Positions 46,383 to 56,064 of a stretch of DNA of 64,000 nt are shown here, in pieces. The DNA comes from Vibrio zhugei (GTDB lineage Bacteria > Pseudomonadota > Gammaproteobacteria > Enterobacterales > Vibrionaceae), in contig NZ_CP033077.1 in NCBI RefSeq assembly GCF_003716875.1, forward strand, positions 682,001 to 746,000. Reading direction: 5' to 3'. The position numbers and the translations under genes are program-made. How positions within the stretch are numbered: position 1 is the stretch's first letter; the number at the start of each line of letters is the position of its first letter. Below the pieces are notes generated by a model. That model had not been told where the DNA came from and made no database searches. It saw nothing but the letters and a program-made list of their open reading frames with translations.

Positions 46383-47750
46383 ATGATGCAGAACAACGCA
46401 CAAAAACGTCCCATCGCTTCCGCCACTTTTTGGCGATTTCTATTGCCTTCTTTACTGGGGATGTTCCTGTTCATGGCCCCAATTCAGCATCAGGGCTCGT
46501 TTACTATTCCTGTCGCGATCATGGCAAAGTCACTGCAATCCTTATTAGGGGGTTCTCTCATCCCTCTCATTACTGTGATTATCTCTTTCATGGGAGTGGC
46601 ATCACTGTTGGTTAAACTGGTGCAGCCAAAAGCCATTACTCAACAGCCCTTTCTCAACGGTCTGTTCAATCCATCGTGGCTATGGCTCAGCGTGCGTCTG
46701 TTTGGCAGCCTCTCCGTTGTGATGACGTTTTGGCAAGTCGGTCCGGAAATGATTTGGGAATCAAATACCGGTGGACTAGTGTTGGGGGATTTACTACCCA
46801 CACTTTTTTCTGTCTTCATTTTTGCAGGATTACTCCTACCACTGCTGTTAAATTTTGGCTTATTGGAATTATTTGGCAGCTTACTCAGTAAAGTCATGCG
46901 TCCAGTGTTCAATTTACCAGGACGCAGTGCCATTGACTGTATGGCCTCTTGGCTTGGTGATGGTAGCGTGGGCATTCTCTTAACCAGTAAGCAATACGAA
47001 GAGAAATTCTACACGCAGCGTGAAGCCGCGGTGGTCGCGACTACGTTTTCAGCGGTTTCTATCACATTCAGTTTGGTCGTGATTGCCCAAGTCGGTCTTG
47101 AGTCAATGTTCCTGCCCTTCTATGGCACTATTTGCTTAGCGGGACTGGTTGCCGCGGTCGTGATTCCCCGTTTACCTCCGCTCTGCTGGAAACGCGATCA
47201 TTTTGTTGACGGCACTCAACCAGAACCAGACGCCAACCACTTGCCCAAAGGAGAAACGGCGTTTTCTTGGGGACTTAAGCTGGCTCTGACAAAAGCAGAC
47301 AATGTGAAATCATTGCGTGGGGTGCTACTTTCGGGGGCACAAAATGCGGTCGATATGGTGTTTGGCGTGTTACCTGTCGTGATGGGGCTCGGCACAGCCG
47401 CGCTATTATTGGCCGAGCATACCGCGGTTTTTTCCTTACTCGGCAAACCCTTCATCCCGTATCTACACTTATTGGGCATACCAGAAGCCGTGGAAGCGTC
47501 GAGTACTATCGTCGTGGGCTTTGCCGACATGTTCATCCCGGCAATACTGTCAACCTCGATTGAGAGTGACATGACGCGCTTTGTCATCGCGGCCATGTCC
47601 GTGACGCAACTTATTTATATGTCGGAAGTGGGCGCGCTCATGCTTGGCAGTAAGATTCCCGTTAATATCGTCGAACTGTTCATGATCTTTGTATTACGTA
47701 CGCTCATTACGCTGCCAGTCATTGCTGGCGTCGCGCATTGCCTCTTTTAA
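46383..47750 (+). CDS. YjiH family membrane protein (nucleoside-recognition/Gate fold)
   Basis: 455 residues (or 454 from the second Met), about ten hydrophobic segments. The start FWRFLLPSLLGMFLFMAPI, the central GRSAIDCMASWLGDGSVGILLT and the C-terminal EASSTIVVGFADMFIPAIL match YjiH-type proteins, which contain Gate domains related to nucleoside transporters. Substrate unknown. It is monocistronic, and the terminator is shared with queH. Confidence 0.85.
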   Translation: MMQNNAQKRPIASATFWRFLLPSLLGMFLFMAPIQHQGSFTIPVAIMAKSLQSLLGGSLIPLITVIISFMGVASLLVKLVQPKAITQQPFLNGLFNPSWLWLSVRLFGSLSVVMTFWQVGPEMIWESNTGGLVLGDLLPTLFSVFIFAGLLLPLLLNFGLLELFGSLLSKVMRPVFNLPGRSAIDCMASWLGDGSVGILLTSKQYEEKFYTQREAAVVATTFSAVSITFSLVVIAQVGLESMFLPFYGTICLAGLVAAVVIPRLPPLCWKRDHFVDGTQPEPDANHLPKGETAFSWGLKLALTKADNVKSLRGVLLSGAQNAVDMVFGVLPVVMGLGTAALLLAEHTAVFSLLGKPFIPYLHLLGIPEAVEASSTIVVGFADMFIPAILSTSIESDMTRFVIAAMSVTQLIYMSEVGALMLGSKIPVNIVELFMIFVLRTLITLPVIAGVAHCLF

Positions 47751-47765
47751 TACATAATATTCCGT

Positions 47766-47791
47766 AAACACCGCCCTATTGGGCGGTGTTT
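47766..47791. terminator. bidirectional terminator
   Basis: An 11-bp stem, AAACACCGCCC / GGGCGGTGTTT, with a 4-base loop. It overlaps the end of queH. Confidence 0.88.
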
Positions 47792-48440
47792 ATTCTTCAT
47801 CACCATAATATTGCACACCGATTTTAATGCGCTCTCGGCCCTGCTGATCACGCCATAAATTGGCATCGCGCAGTGAATAAGAACAACCGCAATATTCTTG
47901 CTGATAAAATCGTTCACGCTTCGCAAGTTCCACCATACGGTTAGCCCCTCCCTGCTTACGCCAATTAAAGGTCCAATAAATCAGGCCAGGATAACGCGCA
48001 GCCGCTCGCTCGCCACAATCGTTTATTTGCGTCATATTTTTCCAACGCGAGATCCCAAGACAGCTTGTAAAAGTGTCAAATCCATGCTCGTGAGCATATT
48101 GGGCTGTGCGTTCAAAGCGCATATCAAAACACTCTGTACAACGCTGCCCTCTTTCTGGCTCCCACTCCAATCCTTTCACTCTGTCGTACCAGTTCTGTAC
48201 GTCGTAGTCGGCATCAATAAACGGAATGCCCAGTTGCTCGGCAAAGCGAATGTTTTCTTCTTTACGCAGTAAATACTCTTTTTTCGGATGTATATTGGGA
48301 TTGTAAAAAAAGATCGTAAAGCGAATCCCTGCATCGCTCATTCGTTGCATCACATCGCCAGCACAGGGTGCGCAGCAAGAATGGAGCAACACATTATTGG
48401 AGGGTGTAGGGGTTTCGAGAACTATGGTTTGTTTACCCAT
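47790..48440 (-). CDS. queH: epoxyqueuosine reductase QueH
   Basis: 216 residues of the former DUF208 family. Cysteine motifs [22 protein letters not shown] and YCGCSYSL provide the Fe-S cluster and the adjacent metal site; all are intact. It catalyses the last step of queuosine synthesis, reducing epoxyqueuosine in tRNA anticodons, as the cobalamin-free alternative to QueG. Single gene on the minus strand. Confidence 0.93.
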   Translation of the reverse strand: MGKQTIVLETPTPSNNVLLHSCCAPCAGDVMQRMSDAGIRFTIFFYNPNIHPKKEYLLRKEENIRFAEQLGIPFIDADYDVQNWYDRVKGLEWEPERGQRCTECFDMRFERTAQYAHEHGFDTFTSCLGISRWKNMTQINDCGERAAARYPGLIYWTFNWRKQGGANRMVELAKRERFYQQEYCGCSYSLRDANLWRDQQGRERIKIGVQYYGDEE

Positions 48441-48582
48441 GAAAGCATCCGTTGTTAACTCTGAAGGTGAGAAAATGTCGATATGATACCCACTTCTTAT
48501 TTGGTAAGCAAAACAGACAGTCTCTGCGCGTCTTGAGTACGATCTAACATAGCTATGACAACCGCTAGGCCGACTCTCGTTT

Positions 48583-48611
48583 ACGTTAATTAGACATTAT
48601 GCAGTTAACGT
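48583..48611. promoter_or_regulatory. inverted repeat upstream of ohr
   Basis: ACGTTAA and TTAACGT separated by 15 bases, about 65 bases before the ohr ATG. A candidate OhrR operator by position, though it differs from the published ohr boxes I recall. Confidence 0.3.
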
Positions 48612-48675
48612 CTGGTTTCCATCGAGACAACAAGACAAAAGGCTGCAAGGTTTTTACCTACTGAAGGAGGGCGTC

Positions 48676-49101
48676 ATGTCCATTGAAAATGTTTTATACC
48701 GTGCAGAAGCAACCGCAAAAGGTGGTCGAGAAGGCTCAGCCAAAACCACTGATGGCAAATTGGATTTAACACTCTCAACTCCGAAAGAGCTAGGCGGTGC
48801 TGGTGGCTCAGGTACAAACCCAGAACAACTCTTCGCGATGGGGTATTCGGCATGCTTCTTAGGTGCCTTACAATTCGTCGCCAAGCAAGATGGTGTATCA
48901 CTCTCCAAAGACACCACCGTCACCGGTGACGTTGGCATTGGTGCGATTCCAACGGGCTTCGGTATTGAAGTCGAGTTAAAGATTCACGTGCCAAACTTAA
49001 GTAAAGAAGAAGCCGAAGAGTTGGCTGAGAAGGCTCACGTCGTCTGCCCATACTCTAATGCGACACAAAACAACATCGATGTCATGTTAACCATCGTGTA
49101 G
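48676..49101 (+). CDS. ohr: organic hydroperoxide resistance protein Ohr
   Basis: 141 residues, Ohr/OsmC fold. The redox cysteines are C60 ([10 protein letters not shown]) and C124 ([11 protein letters not shown]), with the conserved Arg/Glu pocket elsewhere. It is a thiol peroxidase that reduces fatty-acid and other organic hydroperoxides, using lipoylated proteins as reductant. A good GGAGG ribosome site precedes the ATG. Its sensor, OhrR, is encoded 6.6 kb upstream on the other strand. Confidence 0.95.
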   Translation: MSIENVLYRAEATAKGGREGSAKTTDGKLDLTLSTPKELGGAGGSGTNPEQLFAMGYSACFLGALQFVAKQDGVSLSKDTTVTGDVGIGAIPTGFGIEVELKIHVPNLSKEEAEELAEKAHVVCPYSNATQNNIDVMLTIV

Positions 49102-49130
49102 TCCGGCGCTTGCCGTTCTAGCGAAAAAGA

Positions 49131-49161
49131 AAAAGGTCGTGATACGCTCACGACCTTTTTG
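49131..49161. terminator. bidirectional terminator
   Basis: 12-bp stem AAAAGGTCGTGA / TCACGACCTTTT with a 5-base loop. Shared by ohr (plus) and the DUF2999 gene (minus). Confidence 0.9.
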
Positions 49162-49182
49162 TTGTTATCTATACTCGCATCA

Positions 49183-49434
49183 TTACTGCTGAATCTGACT
49201 TTTCGCCGCTTCTACTTTAGAAAAGTCGAGGCCTAGCTCATCGACAGCATCCTTAATGAGACTAGGATTTTGCATCACTTCAGCCATGACTTGCTGCAAT
49301 TGTTCCTGAGGTAATCCTAGTTGACTGATGGTGGCCATCGCAGCCAATGGATTTTGCGTTAACGTTTCGAAAACGTCCTTAATTTGGGCGTCACTGACAT
49401 TATTTTCTTTTAAAATCGCAATAATTGGATTCAT
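49183..49434 (-). CDS. DUF2999 family small protein
   Basis: About 83 residues from the ATG at 49434 (AGGTAGGA just upstream; a GTG 15 bases earlier is unlikely). All-helical, beginning NPIIAILKENNVSDAQIKDVFETL, a vibrio-restricted family without known function. Soluble, no cysteines. Downstream of sbmA on the same strand with a 112-base gap. Confidence 0.8.
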   Translation of the reverse strand: MNPIIAILKENNVSDAQIKDVFETLTQNPLAAMATISQLGLPQEQLQQVMAEVMQNPSLIKDAVDELGLDFSKVEAAKSQIQQ

Positions 49435-49546
49435 ATTCCTACCTTTCACTATGCTACCTGTAATCGCAGTTTATCATCGCTACGTATTCGTGTGTACTGC
49501 ATGATGCTGATCTCGGAGGATGATCATACGCTTTACCTAACTCACC

Positions 49547-50821
49547 CTAGTCTTCAATGGTTTCGAACTCAAGCTTATCCAACGCTTCATGATCAATCGC
49601 CTGCTCGAAGGCTTTCAAGCGTTTATAAATCGACAGCAGTTCAACAATGGTCGTCCATGAGTTCACTAAATATTGAAATGAGTCTTCCACTTTACCAAAC
49701 GCATTCATGATGCGCTGCATCACTCCCAATGTAAAAGCACCAGCCACAATCGATGGCGCCAACATGATAAGAGGAATAAAATTTCCAAACTGCAAATAGC
49801 TATAACGAACGATGTTAAAATACACATAATGCAAGTAAAGACGAAAGTAGCTAAAGCGGACATGACTGAATAATGTGGTTAACGTGACGGGCTGAGCACG
49901 CTGCGCATCGTCCTCACCGTACACCAGCTCCTTGCGATACCCAGCTTCCACCTTTTGATTTTTAAACTCAAGTCCAGGCAACTTTATCCCGGTAATCGCC
50001 AACAAGCCAGTGCCTATAATCGACCAAATGATCGAGACAAATACCAATCCTTGCGACACATGCCCAACCAGTGGCAAGACGGGGACTTCCTTTGATAGGT
50101 GCCATAAAATGGGAAGAAACGCGAGCAACGTCATGACGGCATTAAGAAAGCTGACTCCCAAGCTTTCCATGATATTAGCAAAACGCATGGTATCTTCTTG
50201 AATCCGTTGCGATGCCCCTTCAATGTGACGAACCGTTTGCCACTTCGAAGTGTAGTACTCCGTCAATGCAGTCCGCCAACGGAACACAAAGTGACTGACA
50301 AAAAAATCGTTCAATACTGACACAATAATCGCGGTCATTAAAAGGACGCCAACCGTCATCAATTCGCCATATAGCTCGGATAACTTGATGGCATTCGGGT
50401 GACCCAATGCTGTCTGGATTAAGTTATAGAAATCCCCGTACCAGTCATTCAAGCGCACACTCACCTCCACTTGAAACCAGACAATCAAAATAATCAGCCC
50501 CGAACCGCCTACAGACCAGTATCTCCAAGGGTGATCGGTCAGCCACACCCACCCACCGATAAACACGCCAAAACATACCATGAGATACTGAGATAACCAC
50601 ACTTCATACGCTTGCTCTACCGCCAACTGATAACTATGCTGAGCGGCTTTACTCGCCCCGCTGGGTAATCGATGTGGAAACCCATATCCTACCCATTCTC
50701 CAAGACTGAAACTGGGGCCCATGCCTTTGACCACACTGTACCAAGCAAGCATGCAGAACAAAAACCAGAAAAATACAGAGCCAAACAACCACTTCGGCTT
50801 TACAAAAAAGGCACTAAGCAT
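49547..50821 (-). CDS. sbmA: SbmA/BacA family peptide transporter
   Basis: 424 residues from the ATG at 50821; the open frame runs 42 codons further upstream but only the later start gives the normal N-terminus (MLSAFFVKPKWLFGSVFFWF). The sequence closely follows E. coli SbmA: VRLNDWYGDFYNLIQTAL, FVSHFVFRWRTALTEYY, HIEGASQRIQEDTMRFA, GIKLPGLEFKNQKVEAGYRKELVYGEDDA in parts. Inner-membrane proton-driven importer of antimicrobial peptides and other thiazole-type antibiotics. An IS element is inserted 168 bases upstream of the start codon and may have changed its promoter. Confidence 0.94.
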   Translation of the reverse strand: MLSAFFVKPKWLFGSVFFWFLFCMLAWYSVVKGMGPSFSLGEWVGYGFPHRLPSGASKAAQHSYQLAVEQAYEVWLSQYLMVCFGVFIGGWVWLTDHPWRYWSVGGSGLIILIVWFQVEVSVRLNDWYGDFYNLIQTALGHPNAIKLSELYGELMTVGVLLMTAIIVSVLNDFFVSHFVFRWRTALTEYYTSKWQTVRHIEGASQRIQEDTMRFANIMESLGVSFLNAVMTLLAFLPILWHLSKEVPVLPLVGHVSQGLVFVSIIWSIIGTGLLAITGIKLPGLEFKNQKVEAGYRKELVYGEDDAQRAQPVTLTTLFSHVRFSYFRLYLHYVYFNIVRYSYLQFGNFIPLIMLAPSIVAGAFTLGVMQRIMNAFGKVEDSFQYLVNSWTTIVELLSIYKRLKAFEQAIDHEALDKLEFETIED

Positions 50822-50980
50822 AAAAAACACCCTATATGCGATAAAAACAACAATCTTGTCTATTTTGATATATTGACAATAAAATGTTTGACTCCTCCCC
50901 GTCAGTTTGATTCCACACCAGAGTGTAAATCTCAAATTTACAATCACATACGCATAGATATAGTCCGTGAAAAATTGCCA

Positions 50981-50989
50981 CTTTCGTAT
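50981..50989. repeat. 9-bp target-site duplication, left copy
   Basis: CTTTCGTAT, identical to 52042-52050 on the other side of the IS. Nine bases is the expected duplication for IS903-group elements. Confidence 0.92.
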
Positions 50990-52041
50990 GGCGTTGTTGA
51001 CTAAATGTCGGGAACCTTTTGCCTATTCATCGATCAGATCCCGTGAGTATCTTCAAGGGACGGGACCATGGGCAAATCAACGCGTAAAATGACAAACTGG
51101 AAAGAGTACAATCAAGCTTTGGTAAATAGGGGAAGCCTCACCTTCTGGCTTGATGAGAAAGCGATAGATGCTTGGCAATGCCAAGAACATCATGGAGGGA
51201 GGGGAAGAGGTTTTCAGTTCAGTGACACGGCTATCGAGACTGCGCTTATGCTCAAAGGAATTTTCGGCTTGTCACTACGAGCAACGGAAGGCTTTATCAA
51301 TTCACTGTTTAGATTGATGGATGTGCCGCTGCGTTCACCGGATTACAGCTGTGTTAGCAAACGGGCGAAAACGGTTGAAGTGAAGTATCGTAATCCTAGT
51401 CGAGGCCCAGTTGCTCACCTGGTTGTCGATTCAACAGGCCTGAAAGTCTATGGTGAAGGCGAATGGAAAACCCGTAAGCACGGTACAGAAAAAAGACGTA
51501 TCTGGCGCAAGCTCCACCTGGCTATCGATGCCGAAACGCATGAAGTCGTATCCGCTGTCGTCAGCTTAGTCAACGTGGCGGACAATGAGGCGCTTCCTAC
51601 CCTGCTGAATCCATTACGCCGACGGATAGAACAAGTCTATGCTGATGGCGCTTACGACACAAAAGAATGCCATAGGGTGCTGCAACGAAAAGGGGCGACA
51701 CCCACCATTGTGCCTCGTTCAAATGCGGGGTACTGGGAAGACGGGCATCCACGAAATGATGCGGTCAAAGCATTGAAAAACGGAGAGTTGAAACAGTGGA
51801 AAAAAGACACGGACTATCATCAACGTTCACTGTCGGAGACCGGGATGTATCGCTACAAGCAGCTCAACAGTCCTAAACTGACTCTTCGTGATTACAACGG
51901 CCAAGTCGGTGAAGCACTCGCAGGGGTAAAAGCGATGAACAAAGTCATAGGACTCGGTATGCCTGTTAGATCAGCGGTCAATTAAACGGGGCAAAGCCCT
52001 TGGGGCTGGGCTTCCTCGAAGATTATTTGGTCAACAACGCC
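50990..52041 (+). mobile_element. complete IS903-group (IS5 family) insertion sequence, 1052 bp
   Basis: Terminal inverted repeats of 17 bp, GGCGTTGTTGACTAAAT at 50990-51006 and its near-complement at 52025-52041 (16 of 17 match). Flanked by identical 9-bp duplications, with one full transposase gene. All parts are intact, so it may be recent and active. It lies between sbmA and a chemoreceptor gene without breaking either coding frame. Confidence 0.95.
51068..51985 (+). CDS. IS903-group transposase
   Basis: 305 residues, DDE transposase of the IS5 family. The first aspartate is in VAHLVVDSTGLKVYGEG, the second in VYADGAYDTKE, and the glutamate in SETGMYRYKQL. No frameshift. The ATG follows GGGACGGGACC. 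Cuts at the inverted repeats and pastes into a 9-bp staggered target. Confidence 0.95.
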   Translation: MGKSTRKMTNWKEYNQALVNRGSLTFWLDEKAIDAWQCQEHHGGRGRGFQFSDTAIETALMLKGIFGLSLRATEGFINSLFRLMDVPLRSPDYSCVSKRAKTVEVKYRNPSRGPVAHLVVDSTGLKVYGEGEWKTRKHGTEKRRIWRKLHLAIDAETHEVVSAVVSLVNVADNEALPTLLNPLRRRIEQVYADGAYDTKECHRVLQRKGATPTIVPRSNAGYWEDGHPRNDAVKALKNGELKQWKKDTDYHQRSLSETGMYRYKQLNSPKLTLRDYNGQVGEALAGVKAMNKVIGLGMPVRSAVN

Positions 52042-52050
52042 CTTTCGTAT
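52042..52050. repeat. 9-bp target-site duplication, right copy
   Basis: CTTTCGTAT directly after the right inverted repeat of the IS; matches 50981-50989. Confidence 0.92.
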
Positions 52051-52338
52051 TAGAAAGAAGTAATAATCCTTTGTGGGTAGAAACACGAAAAATGTATTTT
52101 CAGGATGGTATTCAGTATCGAGGAAATAGGGGAAAAATCGTTGTAAAAACAAGCATCTCATTATAATTACATGATTATACTAATGTATTATTAATAAATA
52201 TTCAGTTGATTAAAATCCATTCTCACGGCAAAATCATGAACCTTTGCTCAATAGCCGTTATTTTATGGCGAATAACTACAATTAAGCTTTTGATACATTT
52301 TTTACAATTTCTATTTAGGATAAAAAGGACCACTGATT

Positions 52339-53979
52339 ATGCGCCAAATGCTCAGTAACTTGTCTATAAAGTTACAGGTTGTCGTGCCGGTTATTATTAC
52401 AATGGTGTTGTTGCTTGCTGGTATTGCATACAGCACATCAACACTGAAAAGTAGCTTTCACCAAGCAACAACGTCGACTGAAAATCTGATCGACAATAAA
52501 GAAGCGGTGATCCATATCATCGATAACACCTATGGTATGCGTATTAAAGCCATCTACAGTTTGTTTCGTACCGATGATTTAGATGCCTTAGAAGACAATT
52601 TGAATAAAAAGCTCAACGCGAACCACAAACTCTTAGATCAATTGAGTAAGGTCCCTGAATTGCGCCAAGCCGTACAGCGGTTACGCAAAGCTGGCGATGA
52701 ATATGTGCATTTCTCTGTGCAAACCATGATGCCGATACTAAAACAAAAGCATCTGGGTGGTATGGATCGCGCTCTGGAGCAACGCTATACGCAAGCCTCT
52801 CAAACCTATAGCTTAAAAGGCCAAGAAATGGTTCAAGCCATTGATGCCTTATCCTCGCAAATGAATGAACGCGCTTTGCAAGAAATGAAAGCCAATTCCA
52901 CGCATTCTTCAGCGGTCATGGACAATACAACCATAGGGTTGATCGTGATTTTGCTCCTTGCTGCGGGTGCAAGTTGGGGATTAGCAAGCATCATTGTCGA
53001 GCCGATTCGAAAACTACAAAGCGTGATGGCGTCGGTCTCCACGGGTAACCTAACTGTGAAAGCTAAGGTTGAAGGAAACAATGAAATCGCGCAACTGGCG
53101 AAAGACATCAACTCAACCGTTTCACATTTACGCGAGACCATGAGCTCACTGGTTCGAGTCAGTGAAGACGTTGCCTCCGCTTCTACTGAACTGGCTGCTG
53201 TGATGACACAATCGTCCGTCAATTCGGATCAAGAAAAGCAGGAAGTCGAGCAAGTCGCCTCTGCGGTAAATCAGCTCGAAAGCACGGCGAATAATGTCAC
53301 AGACAACGCTCATCAAGCCGATAATGCCGCACTGAAAGCAAAAGAAGTCACGGAAGACAGCTTAAAAATGTTTGCATCCAGTCAGCAAGCCAATGACAAG
53401 ATGATGGATCAACTGACTGCAGCAGCGGATGTGGTCAGCAACCTGAAAGTACAATCTGAGAAAATTGGTCAGGTCATCGAAGTCATTCAAAGTATCTCTG
53501 AACAAACCAATTTATTGGCATTGAACGCAGCGATCGAAGCGGCCCGCGCTGGAGAATCAGGTCGTGGTTTCGCGGTCGTGGCTGATGAAGTCCGGATGCT
53601 GGCAGCGCGAACCCAAGATTCAACCAAAGAAATCCAAGCGATTATCGAAGAGCTGCAAACTCAATCAGGCACCGCAAACAGCAGTATGGTTGTAACGTTA
53701 GACACACTCAATGAAAGTCAAGAAATGGCAACTCAGTTAAGTCAATACCTCAACCGTATCCATGATACGATTGAAGAGCTGACGAGCATTAATACCCAAG
53801 TGGCGAGTGCGTCTGAAGAGCAAAGTCATGTGACGGCGGACATCAATAAAAACCTGACGAATATTTACGAACTCGTCAGTCAAAATGTAGCCGGTATTAC
53901 CCAATCAGCAGCAGCGAGCCAAGAATTATCAAGCCTGGCTGAGAAGCAAAACCATGAACTGAATAAGTTCTCACTATAG
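52339..53979 (+). CDS. methyl-accepting chemotaxis protein, four-helix-bundle sensor
   Basis: 546 residues. First membrane helix about 13-32, a helical periplasmic region of about 160 residues (four-helix-bundle type, with [17 protein letters not shown]), a second helix about 194-217 ([20 protein letters not shown]), HAMP, and the signalling domain with tip [18 protein letters not shown] then [17 protein letters not shown]. No C-terminal tethering pentapeptide (ends NKFSL). Start ATG with AAAAGGA upstream. Ligand unknown; no chemotaxis genes are adjacent. Confidence 0.94.
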   Translation: MRQMLSNLSIKLQVVVPVIITMVLLLAGIAYSTSTLKSSFHQATTSTENLIDNKEAVIHIIDNTYGMRIKAIYSLFRTDDLDALEDNLNKKLNANHKLLDQLSKVPELRQAVQRLRKAGDEYVHFSVQTMMPILKQKHLGGMDRALEQRYTQASQTYSLKGQEMVQAIDALSSQMNERALQEMKANSTHSSAVMDNTTIGLIVILLLAAGASWGLASIIVEPIRKLQSVMASVSTGNLTVKAKVEGNNEIAQLAKDINSTVSHLRETMSSLVRVSEDVASASTELAAVMTQSSVNSDQEKQEVEQVASAVNQLESTANNVTDNAHQADNAALKAKEVTEDSLKMFASSQQANDKMMDQLTAAADVVSNLKVQSEKIGQVIEVIQSISEQTNLLALNAAIEAARAGESGRGFAVVADEVRMLAARTQDSTKEIQAIIEELQTQSGTANSSMVVTLDTLNESQEMATQLSQYLNRIHDTIEELTSINTQVASASEEQSHVTADINKNLTNIYELVSQNVAGITQSAAASQELSSLAEKQNHELNKFSL

Positions 53980-53996
53980 CAATACTCTGATATACA

Positions 53997-54023
53997 AAAG
54001 GCAACCCATGGGTTGCCTTTTTC
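53997..54023. terminator. terminator between chemoreceptor and helicase genes
   Basis: Stem AAAGGCAACCC / GGGTTGCCTTT with a two-base loop and T run on plus; a shorter T run on minus. Confidence 0.88.
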
Positions 54024-54060
54024 TTTATCCTAGAATCGCTTAATCAAGAAACGGAGTCAG

Positions 54061-55407
54061 TTACTCATCGTCATCAACGATAGGCGCTTTTTTCTTTTTA
54101 GGGATGAAAACCGTATCGCCCACATCCACATTATTATAGAAACTCTTATCGCGCTTCACGGGTTTCTTGGTCACTTTCTTCGGTTTGGCTTTTTGTTTCA
54201 CCCGATTATCAGCGACGTTATTAACCGACTTTTTAGCGGGTTTAATCCCTTTAAACTTACCTTCTAACCCTTCTAACACGCTAAATGGCATTTCCTGTTG
54301 AAGGTAGCGTTCAACACGTTTTAAACTTTCCCAGTCTTTCGGACCGACAAACGAAATCGCATCGCCCGTATTTCCAGCTCGTCCAGTACGACCAACTCGA
54401 TGCACGTATTCTTCCGTATGCTTTGGCATATCAAAGTTAACAACATGAGTGACATTGGAAATATCAAGGCCACGTGAAGCCACATCGGTCGTCACCAGAA
54501 TCTTGAATACACCTCTCTCAAACTGGCTCATAATGGTATTACGCTGTGTTTGATTGAGGTTACCGCTTAAAGCAACCGCCTTGAGATCGCGCTCGTTGAG
54601 CTTATCGGTCAAACGTTCTGTATCTGCGCGGGTCGCCGTAAAGATAATCAGTTGTCGATAGTTTTCTTGTTCAAGAATGCGTTCAAGCATGGCTTCTTTA
54701 TGGTCTAAATGATCACAAAGATAAAAACGCTGCGTGATGTCTTTATCGACAGAATTGGACGTACCCACTGAAATACTCTTCGGCGCATTCAACATTTCAG
54801 AGGCAATGTCATTCACTTGATCATGATCTAACGTTGCGGAAAATAACAAGGTTTGACGACGACGATGCTTCGCTGCGCGGTGAATACGACGCAGTTGAGG
54901 GGCAAACCCTAAATCCAGCATGCGATCCGCTTCATCCAGCACTAAGGTTTCTAACCCGTTCAAAAACAGGGAACGATGATCAAGGTGATCAGCAAGACGT
55001 CCAGGTGTTGCCACGATAAAACGTGGATAACGACGTAGCGCTTTCACTTGATCGTTAAAGTTCTCACCTCCCGAAATCAGCGTCGCCGTATAACTAAACC
55101 CCGCCAACATGGTACGAAGTTCGCTATAGACTTGCTTGGCCAATTCACGAGTAGGCACGAGAATAACACCACGAGGATCTCGCGCAGAAAAAGCCTTACT
55201 TTTAAGAGATTTATGAAGCATAGGCAGCAAAAATGCCAAGGTTTTCCCCGACCCCGTTTTTGAGGAGGCCAGTAAGTCTTTCCCTAACATAGAATACGGA
55301 ATTGCCTGCTGCTGGATTTCAGTCGGTGTTTTGAAATCATAGTGCAACAAGTTTTTCAATAAACGATTATCTAAGCCTAAATCTTTAAACTGCAAAGGAT
55401 TCTCCAA
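54061..55407 (-). CDS. DEAD-box RNA helicase (RhlE/SrmB-like)
   Basis: 448 residues. Motifs in order: Q motif (FKTPTEIQQQAIP), I SSKTGSGKT, Ia PTRELAKQ, Ib TPGRL, II VLDEADRMLDLGF, III LLFSATL, V TTDVASRGLDI, VI HRVGRTGRAG. A basic C-terminal tail (KQKAKPKKVTKKPVKRDK) ends in an acidic stretch (PIVDDDE). ATP-dependent RNA unwinding in ribosome assembly or mRNA decay, often cold-induced. RhlE, SrmB or a vibrio-specific paralogue cannot be told apart here. Monocistronic. Confidence 0.92.
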   Translation of the reverse strand: MENPLQFKDLGLDNRLLKNLLHYDFKTPTEIQQQAIPYSMLGKDLLASSKTGSGKTLAFLLPMLHKSLKSKAFSARDPRGVILVPTRELAKQVYSELRTMLAGFSYTATLISGGENFNDQVKALRRYPRFIVATPGRLADHLDHRSLFLNGLETLVLDEADRMLDLGFAPQLRRIHRAAKHRRRQTLLFSATLDHDQVNDIASEMLNAPKSISVGTSNSVDKDITQRFYLCDHLDHKEAMLERILEQENYRQLIIFTATRADTERLTDKLNERDLKAVALSGNLNQTQRNTIMSQFERGVFKILVTTDVASRGLDISNVTHVVNFDMPKHTEEYVHRVGRTGRAGNTGDAISFVGPKDWESLKRVERYLQQEMPFSVLEGLEGKFKGIKPAKKSVNNVADNRVKQKAKPKKVTKKPVKRDKSFYNNVDVGDTVFIPKKKKAPIVDDDE

Positions 55408-55731
55408 GTTAAGTGTCTGCCCGCGTCATTCAGGCAAAGAGTATCAATTAAAAACAGGGTATATTACCGCGAAACCGAGTATTAAGCATAGAGAATATGA
55501 CAAATAATCTGACCGTTTCACCCAGATGCATAAGCCCTGTGAATGTGAATCTAGATCACAGATTCACACAGGATAAGAAAAAATAGACATTTCTTGATGA
55601 AATCTTTGGTTTTTTTTTACTTTCAGGCTCGCAGAGTCATGGCATTTAGCACTACACTATAGGGGTAGTAGTTTTACTTACACTTTTGCGATAATTCATC
55701 GCGACAAACGACAATAATCAAGGAGTTCATT
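55408..55731. other. 324-bp divergent intergenic region
   Basis: Lies between the helicase and lpp genes and must hold the strong lpp promoter; the sequence TACACTATA about 80 bases before the lpp start is a possible -10 region. A separated palindrome is described at 55544-55568. No gene seen. Confidence 0.4.
55544..55568. promoter_or_regulatory. inverted repeat upstream of lpp
   Basis: TGTGAATCT-N7-AGATTCACA, perfect 9-bp arms. It resembles a CRP site in its outer bases but the internal spacing is wrong for CRP. Role unassigned. Confidence 0.35.
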
Positions 55732-56004
55732 ATGAACAAGATGTTACTGGCTGCAGCAACGTCATCAGTTCTTTTATTGGCAGGTTGTGCATCGGGCACC
55801 GACGGCGAAGCAAGCACATCTAAGCTCGATAACTTAACAAATCAAGTTGAGCAACTGAAAGATGAAGTCGCGTCACTAAAAACTGAGCATGCGGCGCTAG
55901 CGTCTAAAACAAACCAAGCAGCGGATGCCGCTATGGCAGCCCAAGACGAAGCTCAACGCGCAAACAAACGCATTGATAATATTGCTCAGTCTTATACAAA
56001 ATAA
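55732..56004 (+). CDS. lpp: Lpp-like major outer-membrane lipoprotein
   Basis: 90 residues. Lipoprotein signal with lipobox LLAGC (lipidated Cys19), a short linker and a heptad-patterned coiled coil (LDNLTNQVEQLKDEVASLKTEHAALASKTNQAADAAM in parts). The C-terminus NIAQSYTK ends in the lysine that is linked to peptidoglycan in E. coli Lpp. The mature protein is about 12-14 residues longer than the E. coli form. AAGGAG precedes the ATG. The L,D-transpeptidase gene that could attach it converges from the other side, separated by a shared terminator. Confidence 0.9.
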   Translation: MNKMLLAAATSSVLLLAGCASGTDGEASTSKLDNLTNQVEQLKDEVASLKTEHAALASKTNQAADAAMAAQDEAQRANKRIDNIAQSYTK

Positions 56005-56018
56005 GCCAATTTATCTCA

Positions 56019-56049
56019 AAAAAGAGCCAGCAAATGCTGGCTCTTTTTT
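56019..56049. terminator. strong bidirectional terminator
   Basis: A 14-bp perfect stem, AAAAAGAGCCAGCA / TGCTGGCTCTTTTT, with a two-base loop. Ends lpp on plus and the photolyase operon on minus. Confidence 0.93.
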
Positions 56050-56064
56050 ATCATATATCCATGT

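Noticed and set aside
50822..50947. 42-codon N-terminal extension of SbmA
   Set aside because: It has no ribosome site and no match to the family; the ATG at 50821 gives the standard N-terminus.
55544..55568. CRP binding site upstream of lpp
   Set aside because: TGTGA and TCACA half-sites are separated by seven bases instead of six; reported only as an unassigned inverted repeat.
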